The notes under the pieces: model-generated
Told to the model about the DNA's origin: nothing
The model's input: the letters and a program-made list of their open reading frames with translations, nothing else
The model's database searches: none
Translations under genes and position numbers: made by a program
Source of the DNA: Edaphobacter acidisoli
GTDB taxonomy: Bacteria; Acidobacteriota; Terriglobia; Terriglobales; Acidobacteriaceae
Assembly: GCF_014642855.1 (NCBI RefSeq)
Contig: NZ_BMJB01000003.1
Coordinates: forward strand, 186,001-250,000
Direction of reading: 5' to 3'
DNA length: 64,000 bases
Part shown: positions 1-9,393 of the stretch, piece after piece
How the letters are laid out: each line of letters opens with the position of its first letter
How positions within the stretch are numbered: the stretch's first letter is position 1

Positions 1-2985
1 GAAGTTGTCGCCATCCGCATTGAAGTCGCCGCTATCAGCTGCAAACCGAATATTTGAATGAATGGCAGGCTGAGTCGGGTCAATCAGCTGCGCGTGAAAG
101 GATGCACCGGTGAATACAGTGAAAGGCGTTCCAGATTGCAAAATAGTCGTCCCGGAGAGGCTCCATCCCGAACTGACCCGGCCAACGAGTCCATGACCCT
201 GGTTCACACCAGGCAACTCGTAGCTCCAGCCGAGAGAGAAGCGATTGGGTGCATTCCAAGGAGACGGCCCATAGTATTGATCGTATGGATAGGCACCGGG
301 GTAAGCCTGCCAATCATCCTGCGAATCCGATCGCGTGTATGACGCTGTCAGCAGGCCACGTTGCGCGAAGCGACCTTTGACCGCGGCAACAAGGGCTTGG
401 TAGTTGGAGCGGGCGCCATTCGTGGCATAGGTGATCGAGCCGAAGCTGGTATTCAGCCTCGTCTGCACTCCAGTGCACGAGTTCATGGTTGAGGTTTCAG
501 TGCATTGGATATGTTGAATCAGGTCGCCTGGGTAGATATTGACATCAACGCCATAGGATGTTGCGCCTGTATTGCCACCACCGATGACCAGGTTGCCAGA
601 GTGCGAGCCAACGTAACCGACACTGACCACCATTCGGTTGGTCAATTGGCGCTCAACAGCAGCGGACCAGTTGATAGTTCGTGGAGAGGACATGTTCGCA
701 TCTACTCCGCCAACACTGATGTTCGAACCGACAACACCTCCCTTCGAATCCAGTGGCGTACCGGCGAAAGCGGGATACGTGAATCCATAAGGGTATTTAT
801 TCTGTGTGCCATAGCTAAAGACCGGCGCGGCAGTTGAGCCATCGCTTTTGAAGGTAGGAACAACAAATCCTGGCGGATTGCCCTTCAAGCCGTTTTCACT
901 ATTCCCTAGCGTGACGAAGTCATGGTAAAGTCCGATGCCGCCACGAACTACCCACTTGCCGTCGCCGGCAGGATCGAACGCCACTCCTACGCGAGGGCTG
1001 AAGACCCAGTTCATTGAATTGGTGTAGACATGGTTCTGCTGTGTCATTACTCCGTTCGTCACCCTGTTTTGGAAAGAGGTGCCGGACGCTAGATGGAAGT
1101 TAGCCAACTGGGTGCCGCCAATGGGATACGCATTGCCAAAGTTGTCGTAGCGAACTCCATAGTTGATCGTCAGCTTTCTGCTTGCTTGCCAGGTATCTTC
1201 TGCAAACGCGCCAGCCGTGCTCATCGCAAACTGATACTGTCCTGGCTGTGGCTTTCCGGTAACGATGTTGTAGGACAGACCGGTCTCCGAGTAAGGTTTG
1301 TCGTTGATGAGGTCGATCATGTTGTTGTAGTAGAGATTGGGAATACCATAAGCACCGGCAAACAAGGCCAGGTCGTCTCCGTGCCAGCCTTCGTAACCAA
1401 ACTTGAAGCTGTGCCCGCCGTGGATTTTCGTTAGGACATCGCGCCAGTGGTAGCTGTGTTGAATATAGTCGCCCTGGGCGAAGCCGTCCCCAAAGCCGAC
1501 ACCAAGTTGGCTGACGCTGACAATTGGAACCGTGAAAGTTCCTGTCTTGCTATTGAAACCTTCAATCCGGTTGTAACCGAAACTCGCCTCGTTAAGAAGG
1601 GCCGCAGAAAAAGTGTGCGTTTCGTTCACCTGAATTGAGGCACCGTAGTCAGAGTTGGTTGTGGCAAACGCCGGCCGCACTGCAGGACCGCCCGAATTGA
1701 TCGTGTTCCTAATGAAGTTGCCGTAGACTCTGTCTTTGGAGAAGTACTTGTCTAAGCGGAGATTCCACTGCTTCGCATTGTTATAGCTGGAGGAGTTGAA
1801 GTTGCCGTGATCGAATACTGGTGTCCCGCAAGGTATGTTGTCGGTGCTTGGAGTATTGCATCCTGTATTAGCGATCGGGTTTTGAGGGCCGAAAACATCG
1901 ACCGCAGTTGCGGAAACACCCGTCGTCGTTGCGCCGGTTGGCTTGTACTTTGCCATGAGCTGCACTTCAGGCGAATTGGGCTGAGTTGCCTGGGCGAATG
2001 ACAGGAAAGCAGGATCTTCATAGGTCTGGATAGAACCGCCATTCGAGTAAAGTGCCAGGTAAGGTTCAATCGAAAAGAAGAAGAAAAACTGATGATGGGG
2101 AATAACCGGACCGCCAATACCAAACGACATATTGTTGGTGTGGTATGGGTTGATTTTCTGAGGCTGAGGCACACCGAATTCGCCGCGCGCATTAAAGCCC
2201 TGATAGTTGTAATACTCACTGGCTAAGCCATGATATTGGTCAGTTCCGGACTTTGTAGTCATGACGGTCTGGATAGAACTAGCTCGGCCATAGTCAACTG
2301 TATACGTATTGGTTTGGACGCTCACTTCGGATACAGCATCAACATTTGGAGTGAGGTTCAATACACCAGGACGTATGCTGCTTGTCACATCCAGACCATC
2401 CACAACATATTGGTTGCCATTCTGACCACGACCGTTGGCGCTTGCGTCGATATAGTTTTCAGGGTTGAAGTTCGTCGAACTGCCGGTTCCTAATCCGGTG
2501 ACACCCGGGGTTAACCCAATCAACGCAGTAGGATTTCTTGCGACCAGCGGCAACGACTGTAACGCCTGCGTGTCGAGAGTCTGCTCATTGCGACTGTCTG
2601 ACGTATCGAGAAGTGGGGCCTGGGAACTTACAGTCACCTGCGTCGAAGTTTGTCCAACCGCGAGTTGAACTGGTACGCTTCGCGTTTCGGCAGTAGTCAA
2701 CACAAATGACACTTTCGCCGGAGAAAAGCCTGGGGCTGATGCCGAAAGCACATAGGGGCCGGGTGCAAGGCTTACGAAACGGTATACGCCGGCGCTATCC
2801 GTAGTTGTCATCTTGACGACTTGAGTATCGCTGTTCGTCAGCGAAACAGATGCGTTTGCAATGACGGCATTGGATGCGTCCTGCACAGCTCCCTGCACAC
2901 TCCCAGAAAATTGCGCGAAACTGGAAGCAGTCAAGAAGGCCAAGAAAGCAAGTAACGTGATACATCTTCCTGTAATCGGTTTCAT
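1..2985 (-). CDS. TonB-dependent receptor with carboxypeptidase-like N-terminal domain (3' end outside window)
   Basis: Outer-membrane receptor of the Oar-like type that Acidobacteria use to import large glycans. The reading frame is open from the ATG at 2985 to base 1, giving 995 residues with no stop, so the C-terminus is missing. A signal peptide (TLLAFLAFLTASSFAQ) is followed at about residues 27-110 by a carboxypeptidase-regulatory-like fold (GVYRFVSLAPGPYVLSA), then a plug-like region (QYVVDGLDV; SEVSVQTNTYTVDYGR), then aromatic beta-barrel strands. Two adjacent ATGs lie at 2988 and 2985. GGAGGT at 2991-2996 is two bases from the first and five from the second, so 2985 is preferred. It is divergent from the sugar-sensing operon, which suggests joint control. 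Family is certain; the substrate is inferred from neighbours. Confidence 0.93.
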   Translation of the reverse strand, partial: MKPITGRCITLLAFLAFLTASSFAQFSGSVQGAVQDASNAVIANASVSLTNSDTQVVKMTTTDSAGVYRFVSLAPGPYVLSASAPGFSPAKVSFVLTTAETRSVPVQLAVGQTSTQVTVSSQAPLLDTSDSRNEQTLDTQALQSLPLVARNPTALIGLTPGVTGLGTGSSTNFNPENYIDASANGRGQNGNQYVVDGLDVTSSIRPGVLNLTPNVDAVSEVSVQTNTYTVDYGRASSIQTVMTTKSGTDQYHGLASEYYNYQGFNARGEFGVPQPQKINPYHTNNMSFGIGGPVIPHHQFFFFFSIEPYLALYSNGGSIQTYEDPAFLSFAQATQPNSPEVQLMAKYKPTGATTTGVSATAVDVFGPQNPIANTGCNTPSTDNIPCGTPVFDHGNFNSSSYNNAKQWNLRLDKYFSKDRVYGNFIRNTINSGGPAVRPAFATTNSDYGASIQVNETHTFSAALLNEASFGYNRIEGFNSKTGTFTVPIVSVSQLGVGFGDGFAQGDYIQHSYHWRDVLTKIHGGHSFKFGYEGWHGDDLALFAGAYGIPNLYYNNMIDLINDKPYSETGLSYNIVTGKPQPGQYQFAMSTAGAFAEDTWQASRKLTINYGVRYDNFGNAYPIGGTQLANFHLASGTSFQNRVTNGVMTQQNHVYTNSMNWVFSPRVGVAFDPAGDGKWVVRGGIGLYHDFVTLGNSENGLKGNPPGFVVPTFKSDGSTAAPVFSYGTQNKYPYGFTYPAFAGTPLDSKGGVVGSNISVGGVDANMSSPRTINWSAAVERQLTNRMVVSVGYVGSHSGNLVIGGGNTGATSYGVDVNIYPGDLIQHIQCTETSTMNSCTGVQTRLNTSFGSITYATNGARSNYQALVAAVKGRFAQRGLLTASYTRSDSQDDWQAYPGAYPYDQYYGPSPWNAPNRFSLGWSYELPGVNQGHGLVGRVSSGWSLSGTTILQSGTPFTVFTGASFHAQLIDPTQPAIHSNIRFAADSGDFNADGDNF

Positions 2986-3173
2986 CATGAACCTCCGAAA
3001 ATCGTACTTCGCTGGCCCGACACGTCAGGCTGCTTGTTGCTGGAATCTCTGGACCCGCTCCAGCTTGGCTAAACCCCAGCCCATATGACCGCTACTTGCG
3101 GGCAGAGAAAACCGCTTTGAGTGAACGAGGCAAGCGTACCTGCCAGAGAATGACTTATGCATGAATCAATCCA

Positions 3174-3206
3174 ACTAGCAGCCACTAGTCCATTTGAACT
3201 AGTCCA
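3174..3206. promoter_or_regulatory. ACTAG-repeat region between divergent receptor and sensor operon
   Basis: The gap 2986-3265 separates the TonB receptor from the divergent sensor operon. It holds three ACTAG motifs, at 3174, 3184 and 3198. The last two sit in a direct repeat ACTAGTCCA (3184-3192 and 3198-3206, period 14). Such repeats suit a LuxR/NarL-type regulator, and one is encoded nearby (6428-7057). Binding is inference; nothing else was recognised in the gap. Confidence 0.35.
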
Positions 3207-3265
3207 ATCATTTGTTTTGCTCGCGCTCAGACCTCAGCGTAGACTCCAAGTGTTCGGCAAGACAT

Positions 3266-4285
3266 ATGACCAGACCATCGAAGCTAGGGTTCAGGTGCTT
3301 GGGCCTGATTTTTTTAGCCAATTTAGGCCTCACGTGGTTGCTTTTGATGAGTCAGGGCTGTCGCACAGGCAGCAGAATCACGGTCGCCGTAATCCCCCAA
3401 ACGGAAGGCGTTAACTTCTGGGACACCGTACATGTCGGCGCGGACATTGCTGCACACGAAAGCGGCGCGTCGATCTACTGGAACGCCCCGATGCGCGAAG
3501 ACGACGTTGAGGCGCAGATTGCGCTGGTCGAAAGCGTCATCAACCGAAGGGTAAATGCCTTGGTGCTCGCGCCCGACCATCCCCTGGCGCTTGTGAGTCC
3601 AGTTGAACGCGCGCTGGCCCACGGTATACCGACCGCAATTATCGGCTCTGCACTCTCCATCGCGCCTTCTCCCAATCTTGCAAACGTACTGAATGACGAT
3701 GAGGAGTCTGGACGGATGGCGGCAGCGCGCGCCTCTGCGCTTCTACATGGAAAGGGAACGATCGCCATCATCGGCATGAACCCCGACCTCTCTGGAACCA
3801 TGGTCCGCGCACACTCTCTGGAGCAGGAGCTTTCGCGGACGGCTCCAGGCATCACAATTGTCGATCGGCGTATCGGCTCATACAACGTTCCTCGCGAAGA
3901 ACAGGTGGTTGAGGAAATACTCCATGCACACCCCAATGTCGATCTAATTGTCGCCTTGATGTGGGACTCGGCAGATGGCGCTATCCGTGCGCTCGATTCG
4001 ATGAAAGACCGACCTTCGGTCAAATTAATTGCCTTCGATTCCTACAATTCGCCTCCATTCGACCAATGCCCCTATCTCGACTCCGTAATCCAGGAGGATA
4101 TTCGAGGGATGGCCAAGCGCGCGGTTGAAATTGTCATTGCTAAAGAACAACATCAGAACACACCATCAGAAGTTAAGTTCACTCCGCGATTGATCACACG
4201 TGAAAATGTCGGATCGCCGGAGATCCGTCAGATGTTTTCGACAGAATTGCCAGCCAGCAACTGGCACTGGAGTTCAATTCGGTGA
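3266..4285 (+). CDS. Periplasmic sugar-binding lipoprotein (RbsB/Peripla_BP_4 type)
   Basis: A 339-residue solute-binding protein of the ribose/galactose-binding class. The start is taken at the ATG at 3266, because the upstream codons in this frame do not resemble protein. It gives a membrane-targeting stretch ending in a lipobox-like LMSQGC, so the protein is probably lipid-anchored. The two-lobe fold shows in ITVAVIPQTEGVNFWDTV, NALVLAPDH, GTIAIIGMNPDLSG and VDLIVALMWDSADGAIRAL. No ABC permease or ATPase is adjacent. It overlaps the following sensor kinase by 4 bases (GTGA), so a sensory co-receptor role, as for ChvE/VirA or TorT/TorS, is more likely than transport. Role is inference; fold is confident. 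Confidence 0.85.
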   Translation: MTRPSKLGFRCLGLIFLANLGLTWLLLMSQGCRTGSRITVAVIPQTEGVNFWDTVHVGADIAAHESGASIYWNAPMREDDVEAQIALVESVINRRVNALVLAPDHPLALVSPVERALAHGIPTAIIGSALSIAPSPNLANVLNDDEESGRMAAARASALLHGKGTIAIIGMNPDLSGTMVRAHSLEQELSRTAPGITIVDRRIGSYNVPREEQVVEEILHAHPNVDLIVALMWDSADGAIRALDSMKDRPSVKLIAFDSYNSPPFDQCPYLDSVIQEDIRGMAKRAVEIVIAKEQHQNTPSEVKFTPRLITRENVGSPEIRQMFSTELPASNWHWSSIR

Positions 4286-6435
4286 AACGATCGCCAGCTT
4301 TGATTAGGACTTTGCTCATCTGTATGGGCGTGTGCCTTCTTGCCGCGGGTGCAGTGTTTGCCGCTCGAGCTTACCTGCATAGCCCCGCCCGTGGTCTTCC
4401 CTACCACGATTCATTTGAGCGAGGTAATGCCAATGAATGGATAGCCCTTGGAGGCACGTGGGAATTGGTCGACGGCACGATGCGCAACGAATCTGACGAG
4501 CGCGGCGCCAAGCTTCTCACAGGTTCCCGCTACTGGACCAATTACTCAATCGAAGCCGATGTCTATCTTCTCGGCGCGAGCGGGGACGCAGGATTGATCA
4601 TCCGCTCTAGTAATGAAGAAGAAGGGGTGAATTCATATAGCGGCTACTACGCAGGAATTCGTACCGGGGATAGCACGCTCGTACTGGGCCGCGCTGATCA
4701 TAGCTGGCTCGAAGCTTCAAATCAGCGCACGGTGCCCGGCGGCATTCATCCGTATCAGTGGTATCACCTGAAATTGCTCGCCTATAACTGCGACATCGCA
4801 GTTGCAGTTATGGGTAACGCCTCGGAACCACGAACAGCGTTCGGTGTTACAGATTCTGATTGTCTACGCCATGGGCGCGTGGGCCTTCGCTCGTATTCGT
4901 CCGGCGGCATCTGGCGCAATGTAGTGGTCCGGACCGCCACACGAACGGATCTCGGAAATCTGCTCGCTGGCAATGGCCTCACCCGCGAGCAGCCGGCAAA
5001 AGACTTCGTTGCGAAAGATTCGGAGTCGATTCGCGAACGCCAGATGGAACAGGACCAACAGTCACTGCCTTCGCCCGAGGCCAACACACAGAGTATCGCT
5101 AGCCTCAGTCTCACATCGTTCAGCACCCCGGCAAAAGCAACGGTCCGCGGTGTTGTCGTACTCGTTGCACCGCGGCTTTATGTTCAGGATTCAACCGGCG
5201 GCGTGTACGTGCAAGCACAGCATCCACCTTTGCTGCGCGTGGGCGACGAGGTGGAGGTCACGGGCCTGTCGCACCAGTCAGATTTTAGTGCGAACCTGGA
5301 GCAAGCGACTGTGCGTGTCCTGTGGGTTCGTACTCCCATTCCACCGGTCTCAGTGACCGCCTCGCAGGCAGCAACGGGAAGATTCGCCGGAACATTCGTC
5401 GAAGTCCGAGGCAGACTTACGGGGAAGGAACGCGGCCCAGGCAATACGCTGGTTCTCGATCTGGATGAAGGTTCTCAGTCGTTTCGGGCGATCATGAACC
5501 CCGGGCGGAGTGACCAACGGTTCGATCAATTGAAATTGAACAGCACCCTGCAACTGCGCGGGGTCTGCGCGGTGGACCCGATACTGACAAACCGCCTTAC
5601 GCCGTTTGTAATTCTTCTGCGCTCGAATGAAGATCTCGATCTTCTTGCCGGGCCGCCTTGGTGGAGCGCAAAGCATATACTTGCGCTCATCGCAGCGCTC
5701 GTCTTGCTCACGCTGGTGAGCGTGTCGCTCTATCATCGCGTGGAGAACTGGCGTCTGCGCGCCGTACTTGAAGTGCGCGAGCGCCTGGCGCACGAGATGC
5801 ACGACACGTTGGCGCAGAGCTTTGCGGGCATCGGATTCCAATTGCAGGCCATTCGCAATGGCCTTACACCGGAGATGACGACGATCGGTCAGCAGCTCGA
5901 ACTGGCAAGCAGCCTCGTGCGGCACGGCCATGATGAAGCTCGACGCAGCATTGCCACCCTGCGCACCGATGACTTTCGCTCGGAGGATGTACTGTCGGCA
6001 CTCGCGCACTGCGCCCATCAGATGGTCGCAGGAGGAACAGTCCAGATTCTAACCAGGGAAGACGGCGCCGCAAGGCCGATTCCGCTCCGTACAACCGACA
6101 CCCTCTACCGGATCGGGCAGGAAGCAATCGCCAATGCGGTGCGCCATGCAGAGGCAGAACTCATCTCTATCTATATGGCATACGACAATAACTCCGTCCA
6201 TCTTGAAGTAGAAGATGATGGCCGGGGCTTCGCCCAGGACAAAGAGCGTTTCGGCTTTGGCATACGCGGCATGCGCCGGCGCGCCCAGGGCATCGATGCG
6301 CGGTTTGACGTGCAAAGCGGTCCCGGCAAAGGCACCTGCATTCGCGTCGACGCGCCTTTACCACCGCGCCCAACAGTTGTCTCTTGGCTCAAATCCATGT
6401 GGCTTACATTGATCGGAAAACGTATCCATGTCTGA
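4282..6435 (+). CDS. Sensor histidine kinase with extracytoplasmic LamG-like and OB-fold-like domains
   Basis: A 717-residue NarX-type kinase starting at GTG 4282 inside the previous stop. In order: N-terminal membrane anchor (about 7-27); a concanavalin/LamG-like or DUF1080-like domain (about 38-215; YHDSFERGNANEW, SIEADVYLLG, GRVGLRSYSSGG); a linker; an OB-fold-like domain (about 280-450; LYVQDSTGGVYVQ, VGDEVEVTG); a second membrane segment (about 464-485; LALIAALVLLTLVSV); a HisKA_3 dimerisation helix with phospho-acceptor H507 (HEMHDTLAQ); and a HATPase (NAVRHAEAE, DDGRGF, GFGIRGM). The large extracytoplasmic part could bind a glycan directly or meet the lipoprotein next door. It overlaps its response regulator by 8 bases. 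Confidence 0.93.
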   Translation: MKRSPALIRTLLICMGVCLLAAGAVFAARAYLHSPARGLPYHDSFERGNANEWIALGGTWELVDGTMRNESDERGAKLLTGSRYWTNYSIEADVYLLGASGDAGLIIRSSNEEEGVNSYSGYYAGIRTGDSTLVLGRADHSWLEASNQRTVPGGIHPYQWYHLKLLAYNCDIAVAVMGNASEPRTAFGVTDSDCLRHGRVGLRSYSSGGIWRNVVVRTATRTDLGNLLAGNGLTREQPAKDFVAKDSESIRERQMEQDQQSLPSPEANTQSIASLSLTSFSTPAKATVRGVVVLVAPRLYVQDSTGGVYVQAQHPPLLRVGDEVEVTGLSHQSDFSANLEQATVRVLWVRTPIPPVSVTASQAATGRFAGTFVEVRGRLTGKERGPGNTLVLDLDEGSQSFRAIMNPGRSDQRFDQLKLNSTLQLRGVCAVDPILTNRLTPFVILLRSNEDLDLLAGPPWWSAKHILALIAALVLLTLVSVSLYHRVENWRLRAVLEVRERLAHEMHDTLAQSFAGIGFQLQAIRNGLTPEMTTIGQQLELASSLVRHGHDEARRSIATLRTDDFRSEDVLSALAHCAHQMVAGGTVQILTREDGAARPIPLRTTDTLYRIGQEAIANAVRHAEAELISIYMAYDNNSVHLEVEDDGRGFAQDKERFGFGIRGMRRRAQGIDARFDVQSGPGKGTCIRVDAPLPPRPTVVSWLKSMWLTLIGKRIHV

Positions 6436-7057
6436 TTCAGAACGCGCACCTATTCGAATCCTCGTCGTCGATGATCATCCTGTCGTGCTTGCGGGCCTGA
6501 CCAGCATGCTCGGAACGCAGGCGGGGATTGAAGTCGTGGGCACAGCTTCTTCAGGAGAAGAGGCACTCGAGCTTCTTCCCAATATACAGGCAGACGTGAT
6601 GCTGCTCGACCTTCGCATGCCAGGCATGACCGGCGTCGACACATTGCACGCCATGAATCGCACGAAAATTGCCACGCGAGCCATCATCCTGACCAGTTTT
6701 GAAACGGACGAGGACATCTATCGCGCAGTCCAGGCGGGTGCGCACGGATACCTCATGAAGGACACGCCGCAAGCCAACATAATTGCTGCAATCAAAGCTG
6801 TCTCGACGGGAAAGAGGTACCTTCCGCCACACATTGCCGAACTGCTCGCCGAGCGCATGATGCGCACAAACCTTACAGGACGCGAACTCGAGGTGCTCCG
6901 TATGCTGGCTCGCGGCTTGACTAACAAGGAAATCGGCAGAGCTCTCGATATCAGCGGCAACACTGTCAGAAATCACGTCAAGAGTATCATAGAGAAGCTC
7001 GAAGTCTCCGACCGCACCGAGGCAGCAACGACCGCAATTCACAGGGGCCTCATCTAG
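6428..7057 (+). CDS. NarL/FixJ-family response regulator
   Basis: A 209-residue two-domain regulator. The receiver has the acidic pair (VVDDHP), phospho-acceptor D61 (LLDLRMPG), the switch residue in ILTSFE, and the Lys in YLMKDTP. The C-terminal LuxR-type helix-turn-helix (about 143-205) shows LTGRELEVLRMLARGLTNKEI and GNTVRNHVKSI. It overlaps the kinase gene by 8 bases, so it is translated with its cognate partner. Probable targets are the flanking TonB receptor, its own operon and the GH127 gene downstream. Confidence 0.95.
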   Translation: MSDSERAPIRILVVDDHPVVLAGLTSMLGTQAGIEVVGTASSGEEALELLPNIQADVMLLDLRMPGMTGVDTLHAMNRTKIATRAIILTSFETDEDIYRAVQAGAHGYLMKDTPQANIIAAIKAVSTGKRYLPPHIAELLAERMMRTNLTGRELEVLRMLARGLTNKEIGRALDISGNTVRNHVKSIIEKLEVSDRTEAATTAIHRGLI

Positions 7058-7110
7058 GCGCAGAATGAAGAGTCATATCGTGCATAGGTCATCTGAACCA
7101 TGCGATCGCG

Positions 7111-7139
7111 CCTCGAATCGACTAGCATAGCCTCGAATC
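7111..7139 (+). promoter_or_regulatory. Direct repeat CCTCGAATC x2 around a TAGCAT hexamer before the GH127 gene
   Basis: CCTCGAATC occurs at 7111-7119 and 7131-7139, exactly 20 bases (two helical turns) apart. ACTAG (7121-7125) and a possible -10 hexamer TAGCAT (7123-7128) lie between. The spacing suits a dimeric LuxR-type regulator on one DNA face. The ACTAG motif also occurs in the receptor/operon gap at 3174-3206. Binding is inference. Confidence 0.4.
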
Positions 7140-7158
7140 AACCTAGGAGTGGTCATCA

Positions 7159-9237
7159 TTGCCTTCATGGAATCCTGTTTCTACACGTCGCGGTTTTCTC
7201 GCTAAAGCTGGTCTCCTCGGGCTCTCGTCTGCTGTTTTCAGAGGGCGTGCACTGCAAGCTGGCGCCTTTGTCGGAACGCAGGGACCACAATCCCTTCGTA
7301 TCTCGCCCACCGTGAAGCACCGTGTTCCTATTGCCCCGAGCGCGTTCTATTTTCTTCCCGCCGGATCGATACAACCGCGAGGTTGGCTTGCACGGCAGTT
7401 ACGAATCCAGGCCAATGGCTTGGGCGGTCACCTCGACGAGACGTGGGCCGACGTCGGACCGAACAGTGGGTGGCTCGGCGGAACAGGCGAATCATGGGAG
7501 CGGGGCCCATATTATCTGGATGGCCTGATACCGCTCGCTTATATCCTCGATGACGCAACGCTCAAAGCGAAAGCACAACGCTTCGTGGATTGGACGCTGG
7601 AGCATCAGGCAAGTGATGGGATGATCGGTCCGACATCCAATAATGACTGGTGGCCGCGCATCGTGATGCTGAAAGCCCTCACGCAGTACCACGAATACAC
7701 CGGCGATCCGCGAGTCATTCCAGTGATGAGCCGATATCTCCGCTACCAGCTTGCTTCGTTGCCTGCGCGTCCACTGCACGACTGGGCCAGGTTCCGCTGG
7801 CAAGATGAGCTGCTCAGTCTGATCTGGCTCTACAACCGTACGGGCGACAGCTATCTTCTAGATCTAGCGCACATGCTCAGGAAGCAAGGCTACGATTGGA
7901 TGGCTGAGTTTGAGAATTTTCCTTACAAGGAACGCGTCACCGCCGAATTTCTCAAACTCAACCAGGGTGAAGGTCTTAAAGATCTTGCCTTAGCGACGCA
8001 TGGCGTGAACAACGGCCAAGCAGTAAAGACCGGTCCTGTATGGTCGCTGATCTCGGGATCGGCCAGTGATCGAGATGCTGTCGTCACGATGATCGCTGAG
8101 TTGAATCGATACCACGGCTTGCCGAATGGCATGTTCTCCTGCGACGAGCATCTTGCAGGCCTCAATCCATCCCAGGGATCTGAGCTTTGCACCGTCGTCG
8201 AGTACATGTTTTCACTGGAAAACTCGCTCGCAATCACTGGCCACGCAGCCTTGGGTGATCGCCTGGAGCAGCTCGCGTTCAATGCCCTTCCCGGCACATT
8301 CACAGATGATATGTGGGCGCATCAGTACAACCAGGAACCGAACCAGGTTGAGTGCAGCTTGCACCACAAGCCCTGGACCACCGACGGGCCTGAATCAAAT
8401 CTCTATGGCCTCGAACCTAACTTCGGCTGCTGCACGGCCAACTTCCACCAGGGTTGGCCGAAATTTGCTAACAGCCTTTTCATGCTCACAGGCGACCAGA
8501 GTTCCGACGCCAACGACGGACTCGTTGCCGCTGCGTATGCTCCCTGCGAGGTTCGAACGATCGTGCGTGGCGTGCATGTTCATATACTCGAAGAGACGGA
8601 GTATCCCTTCCGCGACAGCGTGCGGCTTACAATCACCCCGGACTCCTCACTGCGCTTTCCATTGCAACTTCGCGTTCCTGAATGGGCCAGTGGAACCACG
8701 ATTAGCGTCAATGGAAAACAGGAGGAAACCCCGAAGCCAGGCTCGTTTGCACGTATCAATCGCGAATGGTATCCGGGAGATCGCGTCGAGATCCGTTTCC
8801 CAATGGCTCCTCGCGCCGCTCAGGGTTTCAACCAGTCCGTTTCCATCAATAGAGGCCCACTTGTCTTCTCATTCGGTATAGAAGAAAGCTGGGTGAAGCT
8901 GCGCGACCGAGGTATGACGGCAGATTGGCAGGTCTTTCCGGCAAGCGCATGGAACTATGCACTCGCATTAGATCCGAACGATCTCACCAAGACGATATCC
9001 GTAACGGAGTCGCAAGTCGGTGCGGTTCCCTTCTCCCGTAAACAGGCTCCAGTGGAATTACACGTCAAGGCGTGCAGACTCGATTCATGGCTCGCTGAAG
9101 ATGGCGTTGCAAATCCCGCGCCCCAAAGCCCAGTGCACAGCAGCCACACAGAAGAGCCTCTGTCGCTGATTCCATATGCAGCAGCCAAGCTCCGCATCAG
9201 CGCATTTCCTCAAATCAAGCCTAGTGAGATGTTGTAA
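7159..9237 (+). CDS. GH127-type beta-L-arabinofuranosidase (DUF1680), Tat-exported
   Basis: A 692-residue glycoside hydrolase of the DUF1680/GH127-like superfamily, which removes terminal beta-L-arabinofuranose. The start is TTG 7159, with AGGAG at 7145-7149. The N-terminus has a twin-arginine signal (STRRGFLAKAGLLGLSSAV), implying folded export through Tat; tat genes lie at 24.7-26 kb. The alpha/alpha-barrel region carries E398 and C399 (NQVECSLHH) and the C424-C425 pair (NFGCCTANFHQGWPKF). These match the Glu/Cys zinc-thiolate active site of GH127, in which one Cys of the pair is the nucleophile. A C-terminal beta domain follows. Its place after the sugar-sensing operon suggests regulated expression. 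GH146 or another related family is possible. Confidence 0.88.
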   Translation: MPSWNPVSTRRGFLAKAGLLGLSSAVFRGRALQAGAFVGTQGPQSLRISPTVKHRVPIAPSAFYFLPAGSIQPRGWLARQLRIQANGLGGHLDETWADVGPNSGWLGGTGESWERGPYYLDGLIPLAYILDDATLKAKAQRFVDWTLEHQASDGMIGPTSNNDWWPRIVMLKALTQYHEYTGDPRVIPVMSRYLRYQLASLPARPLHDWARFRWQDELLSLIWLYNRTGDSYLLDLAHMLRKQGYDWMAEFENFPYKERVTAEFLKLNQGEGLKDLALATHGVNNGQAVKTGPVWSLISGSASDRDAVVTMIAELNRYHGLPNGMFSCDEHLAGLNPSQGSELCTVVEYMFSLENSLAITGHAALGDRLEQLAFNALPGTFTDDMWAHQYNQEPNQVECSLHHKPWTTDGPESNLYGLEPNFGCCTANFHQGWPKFANSLFMLTGDQSSDANDGLVAAAYAPCEVRTIVRGVHVHILEETEYPFRDSVRLTITPDSSLRFPLQLRVPEWASGTTISVNGKQEETPKPGSFARINREWYPGDRVEIRFPMAPRAAQGFNQSVSINRGPLVFSFGIEESWVKLRDRGMTADWQVFPASAWNYALALDPNDLTKTISVTESQVGAVPFSRKQAPVELHVKACRLDSWLAEDGVANPAPQSPVHSSHTEEPLSLIPYAAAKLRISAFPQIKPSEML

Positions 9238-9393
9238 CGTGGAATATTCGACGCCCCGTCGGCCTTCAACCCACATTGCTCTGGAAGAGCAAGCCGTTCT
9301 GAATGTGGCGCCGGATAACTTAATGGGATGAACTCGAACTCACCTCGTAGAGTGGAGATGAGTTGATAAAGCTCGCCACAAGGAGGAGGGACA

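Noticed and set aside
4782..5126. Long antisense ORFs over the kinase, thiolase, M61, CDF and citrate synthase genes
   Set aside because: Opposite-strand shadows of GC-rich genes with no motifs or ribosome sites.
1..9237. Complete polysaccharide utilisation locus of the SusCD type
   Set aside because: There is a TonB receptor but no SusD partner; only the receptor-sensor-hydrolase logic is shared.
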